NCBI RefSeq assembly: GCF_023556335.1
Contig: NZ_JAIKTS010000005.1
Span: 124,001 to 188,000 of the forward strand
DNA: 64,000 nt
Reading direction: 5' to 3'
Origin: Stenotrophomonas mori
GTDB taxonomy: Bacteria; Pseudomonadota; Gammaproteobacteria; Xanthomonadales; Xanthomonadaceae
The notes under the pieces are model-generated. The model was given only the letters and a program-made list of their open reading frames with translations, was not told where the DNA came from and did no database searches. This document shows positions 43,803 to 55,438 of the stretch, in pieces; the first letter of the stretch is position 1, and each line of letters starts with the position of its first letter. Position numbers and translations under genes: made by a program.

Positions 43803-44900
43803 GTGTCCCAGTCCCTGAACTTCCATGTCACCCGTTCGGACCGTCCGCGCAGCGCGGAAGAGCGCGCCAGGATCCTGGAGAAGCCGGGCTTCGGCGTGCA
43901 CTTCACCGACCACATGGTGGCCGTGCGCTGGGACAAGGACGGGGGCTGGCACGACGCGGAGGTGCGGCCCTACGGCCCGATCGCGCTGGACCCGGCGGCG
44001 GCGGTGCTGCACTACGGCCAGGAGATCTTCGAAGGCATCAAGGCCTACCGGCATGCCGACGGCTCGGTGTGGACCTTCCGTCCGGATGCCAACGGCCGCC
44101 GCCTGCAGCGCTCGGCCGCGCGCCTGGCGCTGCCGCAGCTGCCGGTGGAGGTCTTCGTCGAGTCGCTGAAGCAGATGATCGCCGTGGACAAGGACTGGGT
44201 GTCCGATGCCGAGGAGGCCAGCCTGTATTTCCGCCCGTTCATGATCGGCGACGAGGCGTTCCTCGGCGTACGCGGTGCGCACCAGGCCAGCTACTACGTG
44301 ATCGCCAGCCCGGCTGGCCCGTACTTCGCCAAGGGCGTGGCGCCGGTGGCGATCTGGCTGTCCACCGATTTCGCGCGTGCGGCCAAGGGCGGCACCGGCG
44401 CGGCCAAGTGCGGCGGCAACTATGCCGCCTCGCTGCTGCCGCAGCAGCAGGCACAGGCCCAGGGCTGCTCGCAGGTGCTGTTCCTCGACCCGGTCGAGGG
44501 CCGGTACCTCGAAGAACTGGGCGGCATGAACGTGTTCCTGGTCTATGGCAAGCGCAACACGCTGGTCACCCCGGCACTGTCGGGTTCGATCCTGGAGGGC
44601 ATCACCCGCGAGTCGATCCTGCAGCTGGCGCGCGACCGCGGCATGACCGTGGAGGAGCGCCAGGTGACCATCGACGAATGGAAGCAGGGCGTGGCCTCGG
44701 GCGACATCACCGAGGTGTTCGCCTGCGGCACGGCCGCGGTCATCACCCCGATCGGCCAGCTCAAGGGCGAGGGCTTCTCGGTGGGCGACCTGGAAGCGCC
44801 GGCCGGCGAGGTCACCCTGTCGCTGCGCCGCGAGCTGACCGACATCCAGTACGGACGCCTGCCGGACCGCCATGGCTGGATGCTGCGCCTGGACGCCTGA
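43803..44900 (+). CDS. ilvE: Branched-chain amino acid aminotransferase
   Basis: A 365-residue fold type IV PLP enzyme of the long (eukaryote-like, class II) branched-chain aminotransferase group. The PLP lysine is Lys202 in AAKCGGNYAASLLPQQQAQA, and the family block EELGGMNVFLVYG is present, as are HYGQEIFEGIKAYR and CGTAAVITPIGQLKGEG. It transfers the amino group between glutamate and the keto acids of valine, leucine and isoleucine. Start is GTG at 43803 with AAGGAA at about nine bases upstream. A strong hairpin at 44927-44957 follows. Confidence 0.95.
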   Translation: MSQSLNFHVTRSDRPRSAEERARILEKPGFGVHFTDHMVAVRWDKDGGWHDAEVRPYGPIALDPAAAVLHYGQEIFEGIKAYRHADGSVWTFRPDANGRRLQRSAARLALPQLPVEVFVESLKQMIAVDKDWVSDAEEASLYFRPFMIGDEAFLGVRGAHQASYYVIASPAGPYFAKGVAPVAIWLSTDFARAAKGGTGAAKCGGNYAASLLPQQQAQAQGCSQVLFLDPVEGRYLEELGGMNVFLVYGKRNTLVTPALSGSILEGITRESILQLARDRGMTVEERQVTIDEWKQGVASGDITEVFACGTAAVITPIGQLKGEGFSVGDLEAPAGEVTLSLRRELTDIQYGRLPDRHGWMLRLDA

Positions 44901-44926
44901 GTCCGCGCCGGAGTAGCTGCCCGCCT

Positions 44927-44957
44927 GCACGCGCCCCGCCTCGAGCGGGGCGCGTGC
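44927..44957. terminator. 13-bp perfect hairpin between ilvE and ybaK, bidirectional terminator
   Basis: GCACGCGCCCCGC (44927-44939) pairs fully with GCGGGGCGCGTGC (44945-44957) around the loop CTCGA. It lies between the convergent ilvE and ybaK stops. Only a short T run follows. Confidence 0.65.
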
Positions 44958-44973
44958 GTTGGGGCGCGCGGGG

Positions 44974-45450
44974 TCACTCTTCGCAGAGGTCGGCGGCACG
45001 GGCCTGCAGCAGGTGCAGGGCGTCGGCCGGGGCGATGTCCAGCAGCAGGCCGCGCTGGCCGGCATTGATCCAGATGCGCGGGTGGGCCTGCGCGGCGTCG
45101 GCGACCAGCACGGTTGCCGGGCGCTGCTGGGCGAACGGACTGATGCCGCCAACCCGGTAGCCGCTGCGGCGTTCGGCCTCGGGGATCTCCATCATCCGCG
45201 CCTGCTTGCCACCGCAGGCGGCGGCGAGCTTCTTCAGCGACAGCCGCCGGTCGGACGGAATCACCACCACCACCGGCTGCTTGTCCACCCAGGCCATCAG
45301 GGTCTTGAACATCCGCGCCGGATCGATGCCCAGCGCCTGCGCCGCGGCCAGGCCCTTGCTGTCCACCTCGGCCGAATAATCGTAGGCATGCAGGCCGTGG
45401 TCGATGCCGGCCTTGTCCAGCGCGGCGGTGGCGCGGGTTCCCCGGGCCAT
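44974..45450 (-). CDS. ybaK: Cys-tRNA(Pro) deacylase YbaK
   Basis: A 158-residue YbaK/EbsC-type editing protein that hydrolyses mischarged Cys-tRNA(Pro). The key Lys is Lys49 in DPARMFKTLMAWVD; VVVVIPSDRRLSLKKLAAAC and YRVGGISPFAQQR are conserved family blocks. Its start codon directly abuts the stop of the asparaginase-like gene, so the two are likely translated from one mRNA. It lies convergent with ilvE. Confidence 0.94.
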   Translation of the reverse strand: MARGTRATAALDKAGIDHGLHAYDYSAEVDSKGLAAAQALGIDPARMFKTLMAWVDKQPVVVVIPSDRRLSLKKLAAACGGKQARMMEIPEAERRSGYRVGGISPFAQQRPATVLVADAAQAHPRIWINAGQRGLLLDIAPADALHLLQARAADLCEE

Positions 45451-45939
45451 TCAGGCCGGCTCGAAGCGGTTGGCCTCGACGTTCTTGCGCACCTTGTCCG
45501 GGTTCCAGACGCGCCCGTTCATGGCGATGTAGACGCCTTCGGGCAGCGACTGGACCGCGCCGATCGCGCAGCCGATGTTGAACTCGGCATCGGACCCGCG
45601 GAAGCGCGCCGGGCTGAGCGCACCGGTCATCACGATGGTCTTGCCGGTGAGGGCCTTGAGCACCTTGCCGGTGGCCACCATCGAATCGGTGCCGTGGGTG
45701 ACCAGTACGTGGCGGCTGGGCTGCGCGGCGATGGTGGCGCGGATCAGTTCGCGGTCCTCATCGGTGATGTGCAGGGAGTCCTTGCGCAGGATCGGGATCA
45801 CGTTGAAGCGGAAGGTCACGCCCAGCTCGCGCAGGATCATGCCGATCTGCGGGTCACCGATCTGGTAGTCGGATTTGTCGTCGAAATAGATCTTGTCGAT
45901 CGTGCCGCCGGTGGTGACGATCAGGAGGTCTTCGATCAT
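45451..45939 (-). CDS. Single-domain asparaginase-like protein
   Basis: A 162-residue protein matching only the N-terminal domain of bacterial L-asparaginases (usually 320-350 residues). TTGGTIDKIYFDD provides the first catalytic Thr (around Thr13) and LVTHGTDSMVATGKVL the second Thr-Asp pair; IVMTGALSPARFRGSDAEFN closes the domain. The stop is genuine: the following DNA encodes ybaK in a different unit with no leftover C-terminal asparaginase domain. Short proteins of this kind are known in proteobacteria as asparaginase-domain proteins; whether they are active is unclear because the C-terminal domain helps complete the active site in the long enzymes. Confidence 0.87.
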   Translation of the reverse strand: MIEDLLIVTTGGTIDKIYFDDKSDYQIGDPQIGMILRELGVTFRFNVIPILRKDSLHITDEDRELIRATIAAQPSRHVLVTHGTDSMVATGKVLKALTGKTIVMTGALSPARFRGSDAEFNIGCAIGAVQSLPEGVYIAMNGRVWNPDKVRKNVEANRFEPA

Positions 45940-46076
45940 TGCGGTGGATCCAAACGGTGAAGGTGGGAATGATAAGGCGTGGCGGATGCGGGGCGTGCCG
46001 CGCCGCGTCCGCCGGCCTCCCGGGCGCGGCCCTGCGTGGAACAGGCTCCCGCTGCCCCGGGGCGGGCGGCCCGGGG

Positions 46077-47023
<947 letters not shown>

Positions 47024-47088
47024 TCATCACGCAGGGAGCGGCAGTATCGGCGATGCGGGGCGCGCTTTGCATCGGGTACCCTTGCCGC

Positions 47089-48363
47089 ATGGAACCCCTG
47101 GATTCGCTCAATCTATGGATGGAACGGGTCCGTGACCGCGGACGCCGGGCCAGCTTCGCCCGTTTCCTGTGGCAGCGTTTCCTCGACGACCGCCTGTTCG
47201 AGGCGGCCGGCGCGCTGGCCTACACCACGGTGTTCGCCCTGGTGCCGCTGGCGATCGTGGTGTTCGGGGTGCTGTCGGCCTTCCCCATGTTCGACCGCTG
47301 GAGCGAGGCGCTGAGCGACTATGTGTTCTCCAACTTCGTACCCTCGGCCGCGCGGGCCGCGGAAGGCTACCTGCGCCAGTTCTCGACCAGTGTCGGCCAG
47401 CTCACCGCGGCCGGCTTCATCGCGCTGGTGGTCTCGCTGCTGATCACCCTCAACAGCGTCGAGCAGATCTTCAACCGGATCTGGCGGGTGGCCTCGGCGC
47501 GGCCGCGGCTGACCCGCTTCCTGGTCTACTGGACGGTGCTGACCCTGGGCGCGATGCTGGCCGCGGCCTCGCTGGCGGTGTCGGCCAAGGTGTTCGCGCT
47601 GCCGTTGTTCGGCACCGTCGAGGGGCGCTGGCTGGCCGACCTGGCGCTGCGGCTGGCGCCGGTGCTGATCGAGTTCGCCTGCGTCATGCTGGTCTACCGG
47701 GTGGTGCCGCACCATACGGTGCGCTGGCGGCACGCGGTGCCCGGGGCGCTGCTGGCGGTGGCCATGCTGGAGCTGGTGAAGTGGGGCATGGGCATGTACC
47801 TGGGCAGCTTCCAGTCCTACCAGAAGCTCTACGGCACGGTGGCGTTCGTGCCGATCCTGCTGCTGTGGATCTACCTGGGCTGGGTCTCGGTGCTGCTCGG
47901 CGCCTCGCTGTCCTCCTCGATCGCCGCCTTCCGCTACCAGCCGGCCGCGCTGCGCCTGCCGCAGGGCTGCGAGCTGTACGGGCTGCTGCGCCTGATCGGG
48001 CGGTTCCGCGAAGCCCGCGCGCAGGGGCGCGGCCTGGACGAGGACCGCCTGCTGGCACTGGAGCCGATGCTGACCGACTCGCTGCTGCAGGAGCTGCTGG
48101 CGCAGATGGAAAGCATCCGCCTGCTGCACCGCGACGAGGCCGGCCACTGGTTCCTGGCCCGCGACCTGGCGGGCGTGAGCCTGCGCGAGCTGTACGAGAG
48201 CTCGCAGCTGCGCATCCCGGTCGCCGAGGAATACCTGCCGTTCCGCGAGGACGCGCTGGGCCAGGCGGCCTGCCAGGCACTGGACGAACTGCGGGTGCCG
48301 CTGCGCGCGCTGCTCAAGCGCCGTGTGGACGAGATCTACGCCATCACCGGAGACCAACGATGA
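47089..48363 (+). CDS. YihY/BrkB family inner-membrane protein
   Basis: A 424-residue protein. The first 290 residues have six transmembrane helices with the YihY signature: FEAAGALAYTTVFALVPLAI, LNSVEQIFNRIWRV, and SYQKLYGTVAFVPILLLWIY. The final 130 residues form a soluble cytoplasmic domain without transmembrane segments. The family is often labelled RNase BN or virulence factor BrkB, both based on outdated assignments. ATG at 47089 is preferred over the upstream codon at 47053. It overlaps the TlpA gene by 4 bp (ATGA). Confidence 0.92.
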   Translation: MEPLDSLNLWMERVRDRGRRASFARFLWQRFLDDRLFEAAGALAYTTVFALVPLAIVVFGVLSAFPMFDRWSEALSDYVFSNFVPSAARAAEGYLRQFSTSVGQLTAAGFIALVVSLLITLNSVEQIFNRIWRVASARPRLTRFLVYWTVLTLGAMLAAASLAVSAKVFALPLFGTVEGRWLADLALRLAPVLIEFACVMLVYRVVPHHTVRWRHAVPGALLAVAMLELVKWGMGMYLGSFQSYQKLYGTVAFVPILLLWIYLGWVSVLLGASLSSSIAAFRYQPAALRLPQGCELYGLLRLIGRFREARAQGRGLDEDRLLALEPMLTDSLLQELLAQMESIRLLHRDEAGHWFLARDLAGVSLRELYESSQLRIPVAEEYLPFREDALGQAACQALDELRVPLRALLKRRVDEIYAITGDQR

Positions 48364-48917
48364 CCCCGAGACTGCTCCCCCTGGCCGTGCTGGCCCTGGC
48401 GCTGGCCGCCTGCAAACCCCCGGCGGACCCGGCGCCGGCCGCCGATGCCGCGCCGCCGGCCGCACCCGTGGCGCCGGCCGCCGACGCCGAGGCGCGCACC
48501 GTGGAGACGCCGCAGCTGCGGATCAGGACCGTGGACGGCAGCGACTACGACCTGGCCCGCCACCGCGGGCAGTGGGTGGTGATCAACTTCTGGGCGACGT
48601 GGTGCGGGCCGTGCCTGCAGGAAATGCCCGAACTGTCGGCGCTGCATGCCATGCGCGCCAATGTCGAGGTGGTCGGCCTGGCCTACGAGGACATCGAGGC
48701 CGATGAAATGCGCGCCTTCCTGGAGAAGCACCCGGTGACGTATCCGGTCGCGATCCTGGACCCGTACGACCCGCCGAGCGACTTCGCCACCCCGCGCGGG
48801 TTGCCGATGACCTACCTGATCGCACCGGACGGCAAGGTCGCGCGGCAGTTCCTGGGGCCGGTCGATGCGCGGCAGGTGGAGCAGGCCATCGCCGAGGCCG
48901 GCGGCAAGGCGGCCTGA
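48360..48917 (+). CDS. TlpA-family thioredoxin-like lipoprotein
   Basis: A 185-residue periplasmic thiol-disulfide protein. The lipobox LAAC (Cys18) follows a short signal peptide, then an Ala/Pro-rich linker and a thioredoxin fold with WVVINFWATWCGPCLQEMPE, in which CGPC is the redox pair. GLPMTYLIAPDGKVARQFLG gives the cis-Pro loop. TlpA proteins reduce disulfides in the periplasm, for example in cytochrome c maturation; no such genes are nearby, so the partner is unknown. The start overlaps the yihY stop. Confidence 0.92.
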   Translation: MTPRLLPLAVLALALAACKPPADPAPAADAAPPAAPVAPAADAEARTVETPQLRIRTVDGSDYDLARHRGQWVVINFWATWCGPCLQEMPELSALHAMRANVEVVGLAYEDIEADEMRAFLEKHPVTYPVAILDPYDPPSDFATPRGLPMTYLIAPDGKVARQFLGPVDARQVEQAIAEAGGKAA

Positions 48918-48923
48918 GCGGCC

Positions 48924-48945
48924 CCGCCCCGGCCGGACGGGGCGG
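48924..48945. terminator. GC hairpin between tlpA-like gene and sufS
   Basis: CCGCCCCG and CGGGGCGG form a perfect 8-bp stem with a 6-nt loop, between two convergent stop codons. No T-tract on either side. Confidence 0.4.
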
Positions 48946-48963
48946 AGCCCGGGGGGCGCGGGA

Positions 48964-50208
48964 TCAGCCGAGCAGGGCGCGGGCCTTCTGCAACGCGGCG
49001 ATGAACGCCTCCACCTCCTGGTGGGTGTTGTAGAACGCCAGCGAGGCGCGGCAGGTGGCGGCGACGCCGAAATACTGCAGCAGCGGGTGCGCGCAATGCT
49101 GTCCCGAGCGCACCGCCACGCCTTCCAGGTCGAGCAGGGTGGCGAGGTCGTGGGCATGCGCGCCCTCCACCAGGAACGACACCACCGCGGCCTTGTGCGG
49201 CGTGGTGCCGAAGATGCGTACCCCGTCCACGCGTTGCAGTTCCTCGGTGAGGTGCGCCAGCAGCGCCTGTTCGCGCGCGGCGATGTGCTCGCGTCCCAGC
49301 GTTTCCAGGTAGTCCACCGCGGCCCCCAGGCCGACGAAGCCGGCGATGTTCGGCGTGCCGGCCTCGAACTTGTGCGGGGCGTCGTTGAACACGGTGCCGT
49401 CGAAGCTGACCTGCTTGATCATCTCGCCGCCGCCGATGAACGGCGGCATCGCCTCCAGCAGCTCGCGGCGCGCCCACAGCGCGCCGGTGCCGGTGGGGCC
49501 GCACATCTTGTGCCCGGTGACGGCGTAGAAGTCGCAGCCGATGGCGGCCACGTCCAGGGTCAGGTGCGGTGCGGCCTGGGAGCCGTCGATCACGGTGACG
49601 ATGCCGCGCCGGCGTGCTTCGCGGCAGATCTCGCGCACCGGGTTGACGGTGCCCAGGACGTTGGAGACATGGGCCAGGGCCAGCAGCTTCACCTCGCCGG
49701 TCATGGCCGCGTTGAGCGCGTCCAGGTCCAGGCTGCCGTCGGGCAGGATCTCGGCCACGCGGATGTGCGCGCCGGTCCGCTGCGCCACCAGCTGCCAGGG
49801 CACGATGTTGGCGTGGTGCTCCATGCGCGAGACCAGGATCACGTCGCCGGCCTGCAGCCGCGGCAGGGCCCACGAATAGGCCACCAGGTTGAGCGCGAAG
49901 GTGGTGCCGTTGCACAGCACCAGCTCGTCGCCGGGCACGTTGAGGAACCGCGCCAGGCGCGCCCGGGCGCCCTCGTAGGCCTCGGTGGCCTCGGTGCCCA
50001 GCGCATGCACCGCGCGGCTGACATTGGCGTTGTAGCGGCGGTAGAAGGCATCCACCGCGTCGATCACCGGCAGCGGCTTCTGCGCGGTGTTGGCGTTGTC
50101 GAAATACACCAGCGGCTTGCCGTTGACCTCGCGCATCAGCAGCGGGAAGTCGGCGCGCACCCGCGCCCAGTCGGGCGCGCCGGCGGGGGTCGGCGGGGTC
50201 GGGCTCAT
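48964..50208 (-). CDS. sufS: SufS cysteine desulfurase
   Basis: A 414-residue group II cysteine desulfurase that takes sulfur from cysteine for Fe-S cluster assembly. PLP-binding Lys is in AVTGHKMCGPTGTGALW, and the persulfide-forming cysteine is Cys372 in RSGQHCAHPLLQ. YFDNANTAQKP near the N-terminus is the class V aminotransferase start. SufS enzymes usually need SufE or SufU; neither is encoded here, although a sufE may lie elsewhere. It is the last gene of the suf operon, overlapping sufD by 4 bp. Confidence 0.96.
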   Translation of the reverse strand: MSPTPPTPAGAPDWARVRADFPLLMREVNGKPLVYFDNANTAQKPLPVIDAVDAFYRRYNANVSRAVHALGTEATEAYEGARARLARFLNVPGDELVLCNGTTFALNLVAYSWALPRLQAGDVILVSRMEHHANIVPWQLVAQRTGAHIRVAEILPDGSLDLDALNAAMTGEVKLLALAHVSNVLGTVNPVREICREARRRGIVTVIDGSQAAPHLTLDVAAIGCDFYAVTGHKMCGPTGTGALWARRELLEAMPPFIGGGEMIKQVSFDGTVFNDAPHKFEAGTPNIAGFVGLGAAVDYLETLGREHIAAREQALLAHLTEELQRVDGVRIFGTTPHKAAVVSFLVEGAHAHDLATLLDLEGVAVRSGQHCAHPLLQYFGVAATCRASLAFYNTHQEVEAFIAALQKARALLG

Positions 50209-51499
50209 GCCATGCCCACCTGCTGCAGCGCCTGGTCCAGGTGCGCGGCCAGCGTGGCGGTGAGCGCACCGTCCACCGCGGCGAGCGGCTCGTGGCAGAA
50301 CGCGGCGCTGAGCAGGGCACGGGCCTGCTCGGCCGGCAGCCCGCGCGTGCGCAGGTAGAACAGCGCGTCGGCGTCGAGCTGGCCGACGGTCGCGCCGTGC
50401 GCGGCCTTGACCTCGTCGGCGTCGATCACCAGGGTCGGCTGGGTGTCGATCTCGGCATCGGCCGACAGCAGCAGGTTCTTGTTGGAGAGGTTGGCATCGG
50501 TGCCGTCGGCGCCCGCACGGATGCCGATGCCGCCGTGGAACACCACCCGGCTGCGGTCGCTGGCGATGCCCCGCCAGACCAGCTCGGCGCGGGTGTCGCG
50601 GGCGATGTGCTCGATGCCCAGGCGGGTGTCCAGGTGGCGGCGGCCGGTACCCAGCAGCACGCCGTTGGCGACCAGCAGGGCGTTGTCGCCCTCCAGCCGC
50701 ACGTTGAGCTCGTGGCGGGTGAGCGCAGCGCCCAGTTCCAGGTCGATGCGCCGGTACTGCGCATCGCGCGCCAGCACCGCGTCGGTGCGCAGCAGCGAGG
50801 TGGCGCGTGCGGCATCGGTCTGCACGCGGGCGTGCGAGAGCGCTGCATCGCGCGCCAGGTGGACATGCACCAGGGTGTTGTCCAGGTGGGCGCTGTCGCC
50901 GGCCTGGAGGTGGTGCTCGACCAGTCCCAGGCGCGCGCCGCGGCGCAGTTCGATGCGGTGGCGGTGGTGCCAGGCGATGTCGTCGGCGGCCTTCGCGCCG
51001 CTCTCCGGCGCCGGGTCCGCCGCCTGCGGTGCACTGACGAACACCAGGTGCAGCGGGTGCTGCGCGGCGACGTCCTCCGCCACGTCCACCAGCACGCCTT
51101 CATCGGCGAGCGCGGCGTTGAGCTGGGCGAAGACTTCGTCAGGGCGTTCGAAGCGGCGGCCGAGGAAGCCGGGCGCGTCGCCGGTCGCCAGCAGCGAGGA
51201 CAGGGTCCGCACCTGCACGCCCGCGTCCAGCCCGGCCAGGTCGCTCAGGGTTTCGGCATGGCGGCCGTTGACGAACACCAGCCGCGGCGCGGGGATGCCG
51301 GCCAGCAGCGCGGTGTCGATGGCCGCGGCCTGCTGCGGCGCGGTGCCGAAGCGGCGGCGTTCGAGCTGGCGCAGCGAGGTGTACTTCCAGGCCTCGTCGC
51401 GGTGGGCGGGCAGGCCGGCCTGCAGGGCCGCTTCGAGCAGCTGCGCGCGTTCGTGGCTGCCGCGGAACCCCGCGGCCAGCGATTCCAGGAGCGCGCTCA

Positions 51500-51500
<1 letters not shown>
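50205..51500 (-). CDS. sufD: SufD, Fe-S cluster assembly scaffold component
   Basis: A 431-residue protein of the SufB/SufD family, forming the SufBC2D complex. The N-terminal helical part has HRDEAWKYTSLRQLERRRFG, and the C-terminal beta-helix contains FHGGIGIRAGADGTDANLSN with NKNLLLSADAEIDTQPTLVI and DADEVKAAHGATVGQLDADA, the typical SufD block. It overlaps sufC by one base (TAATG) and sufS by 4 bp. The divergence from E. coli SufD at the N-terminus is normal for the family. Confidence 0.94.
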
Positions 51501-52264
<764 letters not shown>

Positions 52265-52302
52265 GTGGGTGCGGTCTTCAATAGAGAGGTGGGGCGGGGC
52301 GA

Positions 52303-52712
52303 TCAGAGTTCGCCTTCGGCGCGATCGAGGAAGGTGGCGCGCAGCCAGCGGGTGCGCTGCCGGGTGAGTTCGGCCTCGGCGCTGGAGCGCCGCATCGGGT
52401 AGCTGGAGCCGTACAGCACGCGCGGATCCTCGTCGCTGGCGACCGGATAGCGCGCCTGGAGGTCGGCATCGCGCAGTGGAATCCACAGGCGCTGCGCGGC
52501 ACGCAGCGCGTCGATGGCCGCCGGCTGCCCCTGCAGCGTCCGCAGTACCTGCCGGTACACGGTGTTGAGTTCGGCGTCGGCGGCGTCGGCTGCGCGCGCG
52601 GCGCAGGCGTCCAGGTCCAGCTGGGTACGGGCGTCGTCGCAGGCCCGGTCCGCCGCCGCCGCGGCCGGGACGCCTGCCGGCAGCAGCGCCAGCAGGAGCA
52701 GCGGCAGGCGGC

Positions 52713-52716
<4 letters not shown>
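52303..52716 (-). CDS. LprI-like periplasmic protein (DUF1311) inside the suf operon
   Basis: A 137-residue protein with a Sec signal peptide ([21 protein letters not shown]). The mature part has the DUF1311/LprI N-terminal pattern: two cysteines in [20 protein letters not shown], followed by [13 protein letters not shown] and [12 protein letters not shown]. Family members include the mycobacterial lysozyme inhibitor LprI. It overlaps sufB by 4 bp (ATGA), so it is translated together with the cytoplasmic Fe-S machinery, although it is exported. The reason for this placement is unknown. Confidence 0.85.
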
Positions 52717-54188
<1,472 letters not shown>

Positions 54189-54205
54189 CAGGCTGCCTAA
54201 GGAAT

Positions 54206-54652
54206 TCAGGGGACGACGCTGACGTCGATGCGTCGGCGTTCGGCGTGGGGGAGGGGGTGCAGCATCTGCGCCAGGGTGACGCCGCGCAGCGCGTCGGCGA
54301 TCACGTCGTTGATCATCCGCCAGTTCGAGCGCACACCACACTGGTGGGCGATGCCGCACTGGCTCAGTTCCTGGCTGCATTCGGTGATCGCCAGTGGTCC
54401 TTCCATCGCTTCGACGATCTCGATCAGGCTGATCTCGGCGGATGGACGGGTCAGGCGATAGCCGCCGCGCACCCCGCGCAGGCCTTCCACCAGCCCGGCC
54501 TGGGCAAGCGGCTTGAGCAGCTTGCTGACCGTGGGCGGTTCCAGCCCGGAGGCCTCGGCCAGCTCGGTCGCGCTCAGCACGACGCCCGGCCGTGCGGCGA
54601 GCACGGTCATCACGACGCTGGCGTAATCGGTGAGCTTGGTGACGCGGAGCAT
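54206..54652 (-). CDS. Rrf2-family suf operon regulator (IscR/SufR-like)
   Basis: A 148-residue Rrf2 protein. The winged helix reads [20 protein letters not shown] with [20 protein letters not shown] and the wing [14 protein letters not shown]. Three cysteines, Cys92, Cys99 and Cys105, are spaced like the Fe-S ligands of IscR (92, 98, 104), so the protein probably senses Fe-S status through a bound cluster. As first gene of the suf operon it is expected to repress it when clusters are plentiful. A palindrome at 54683-54697, 30 bp upstream of its start, is a likely binding site. Confidence 0.93.
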   Translation of the reverse strand: MLRVTKLTDYASVVMTVLAARPGVVLSATELAEASGLEPPTVSKLLKPLAQAGLVEGLRGVRGGYRLTRPSAEISLIEIVEAMEGPLAITECSQELSQCGIAHQCGVRSNWRMINDVIADALRGVTLAQMLHPLPHAERRRIDVSVVP

Positions 54653-54682
54653 GGGGAGGCCGGAAGGGGTCGGGTGGAAAGC

Positions 54683-54697
54683 GTACCTAAATTGTAC
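54683..54697. promoter_or_regulatory. Candidate operator/promoter element of the suf operon
   Basis: GTACCTAAATTGTAC has perfect inverted GTAC arms around a 7-bp AT-rich centre, in the only AT-rich part of the divergent region between the suf regulator and the SET-domain gene. It lies 31-45 bp upstream of the regulator start codon, suitable for autoregulation. Confidence 0.45.
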
Positions 54698-54909
54698 TCT
54701 TTTGCGCCGCGGGTCTCAAACCCGCTGCCGGGAGGCCGGTATCGACGCCGGAGGGCGTGCATGGTGCCCCAGGAAGCGGTGCGAGGCCACCGTGCGCGTG
54801 GCCCCTAACCCGCCGCGGCCGCGGTGCGCCCGGGCGCGGGCCGGCCGCCCGGACTTGGGAAGCCGGCGCGACTGCGCGAGAATCCCGGTTCCCACTCGTT
54901 TCCCCGGTC

Positions 54910-55389
54910 ATGTACATGCCCAAGAAGATCCAGGCCCGCAAGTCCACCATCCACGGCAATGGCGTGTTCGCGCTGGCCGCGATCGCCAAGGGCGAACGCA
55001 TCATCCAGTACAAGGGACAGCTGCGTACCCACGCCGAGGTGGATGCGGACGATGCCGGCGACGTGGAGAGCGGGCATACCTTCCTGTTCACCCTGAACGA
55101 CGACTATGTGATCGATGCCAACCGCAAGGGCAACGACGCGCGCTGGATCAACCACAGCTGCGACCCGAACTGCGAAGCGGTCAGTGAAGAGGCCGATGGC
55201 GACGACCGCACCGCCGACAAGGTGTTCGTCGAGGCGATCCGCGCGATCCGCCCTGGCGAGGAGCTGACCTACAACTACGGCATCACCCTGGCCGAGCGGC
55301 ATACCCCGCGGTTGAAGCAGATCTGGGCCTGCCGCTGCGGCTCGCCTAAGTGCACCGGCACCATGCTGCAGCCCAAGCGCAAGCGCTGA
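54910..55389 (+). CDS. SET-domain protein lysine methyltransferase
   Basis: A 159-residue bacterial SET protein. It shows the N-terminal SET strand (KSTIHGNGVFALAAIAKGER), the pseudoknot core RWINHSCDPNCEAV with the catalytic/SAM-binding Asn-His, GEELTYNYGITLAE for the lysine channel, and a post-SET Cys cluster CRCGSPKCTG that together with a core Cys could bind zinc. Length is minimal for the fold. The start is ATG 54910, or 54916 two codons later. It is divergent from the suf regulator. The substrate is unknown; HU-like or ribosomal proteins are possible but not shown. Confidence 0.88.
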   Translation: MYMPKKIQARKSTIHGNGVFALAAIAKGERIIQYKGQLRTHAEVDADDAGDVESGHTFLFTLNDDYVIDANRKGNDARWINHSCDPNCEAVSEEADGDDRTADKVFVEAIRAIRPGEELTYNYGITLAERHTPRLKQIWACRCGSPKCTGTMLQPKRKR

Positions 55390-55400
55390 GCCACGCCCGT

Positions 55401-55422
55401 GCCCGGCACCGCGGTACCGGGC
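55401..55422. terminator. Palindromic hairpin between SET gene and DUF1439 gene
   Basis: GCCCGG and CCGGGC flank an inner ACCGCGGT palindrome, giving a nearly continuous 22-bp dyad between two convergent stops. No T-tract, so terminator activity is uncertain. Confidence 0.35.
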
Positions 55423-55438
55423 GCCGGGGCGGCCCGGC

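Noticed and set aside
45451..45939. Asparaginase-like gene considered as a frameshifted pseudogene
   Set aside because: No C-terminal asparaginase domain is found downstream in any frame; the DNA after the stop codes for intact ybaK.
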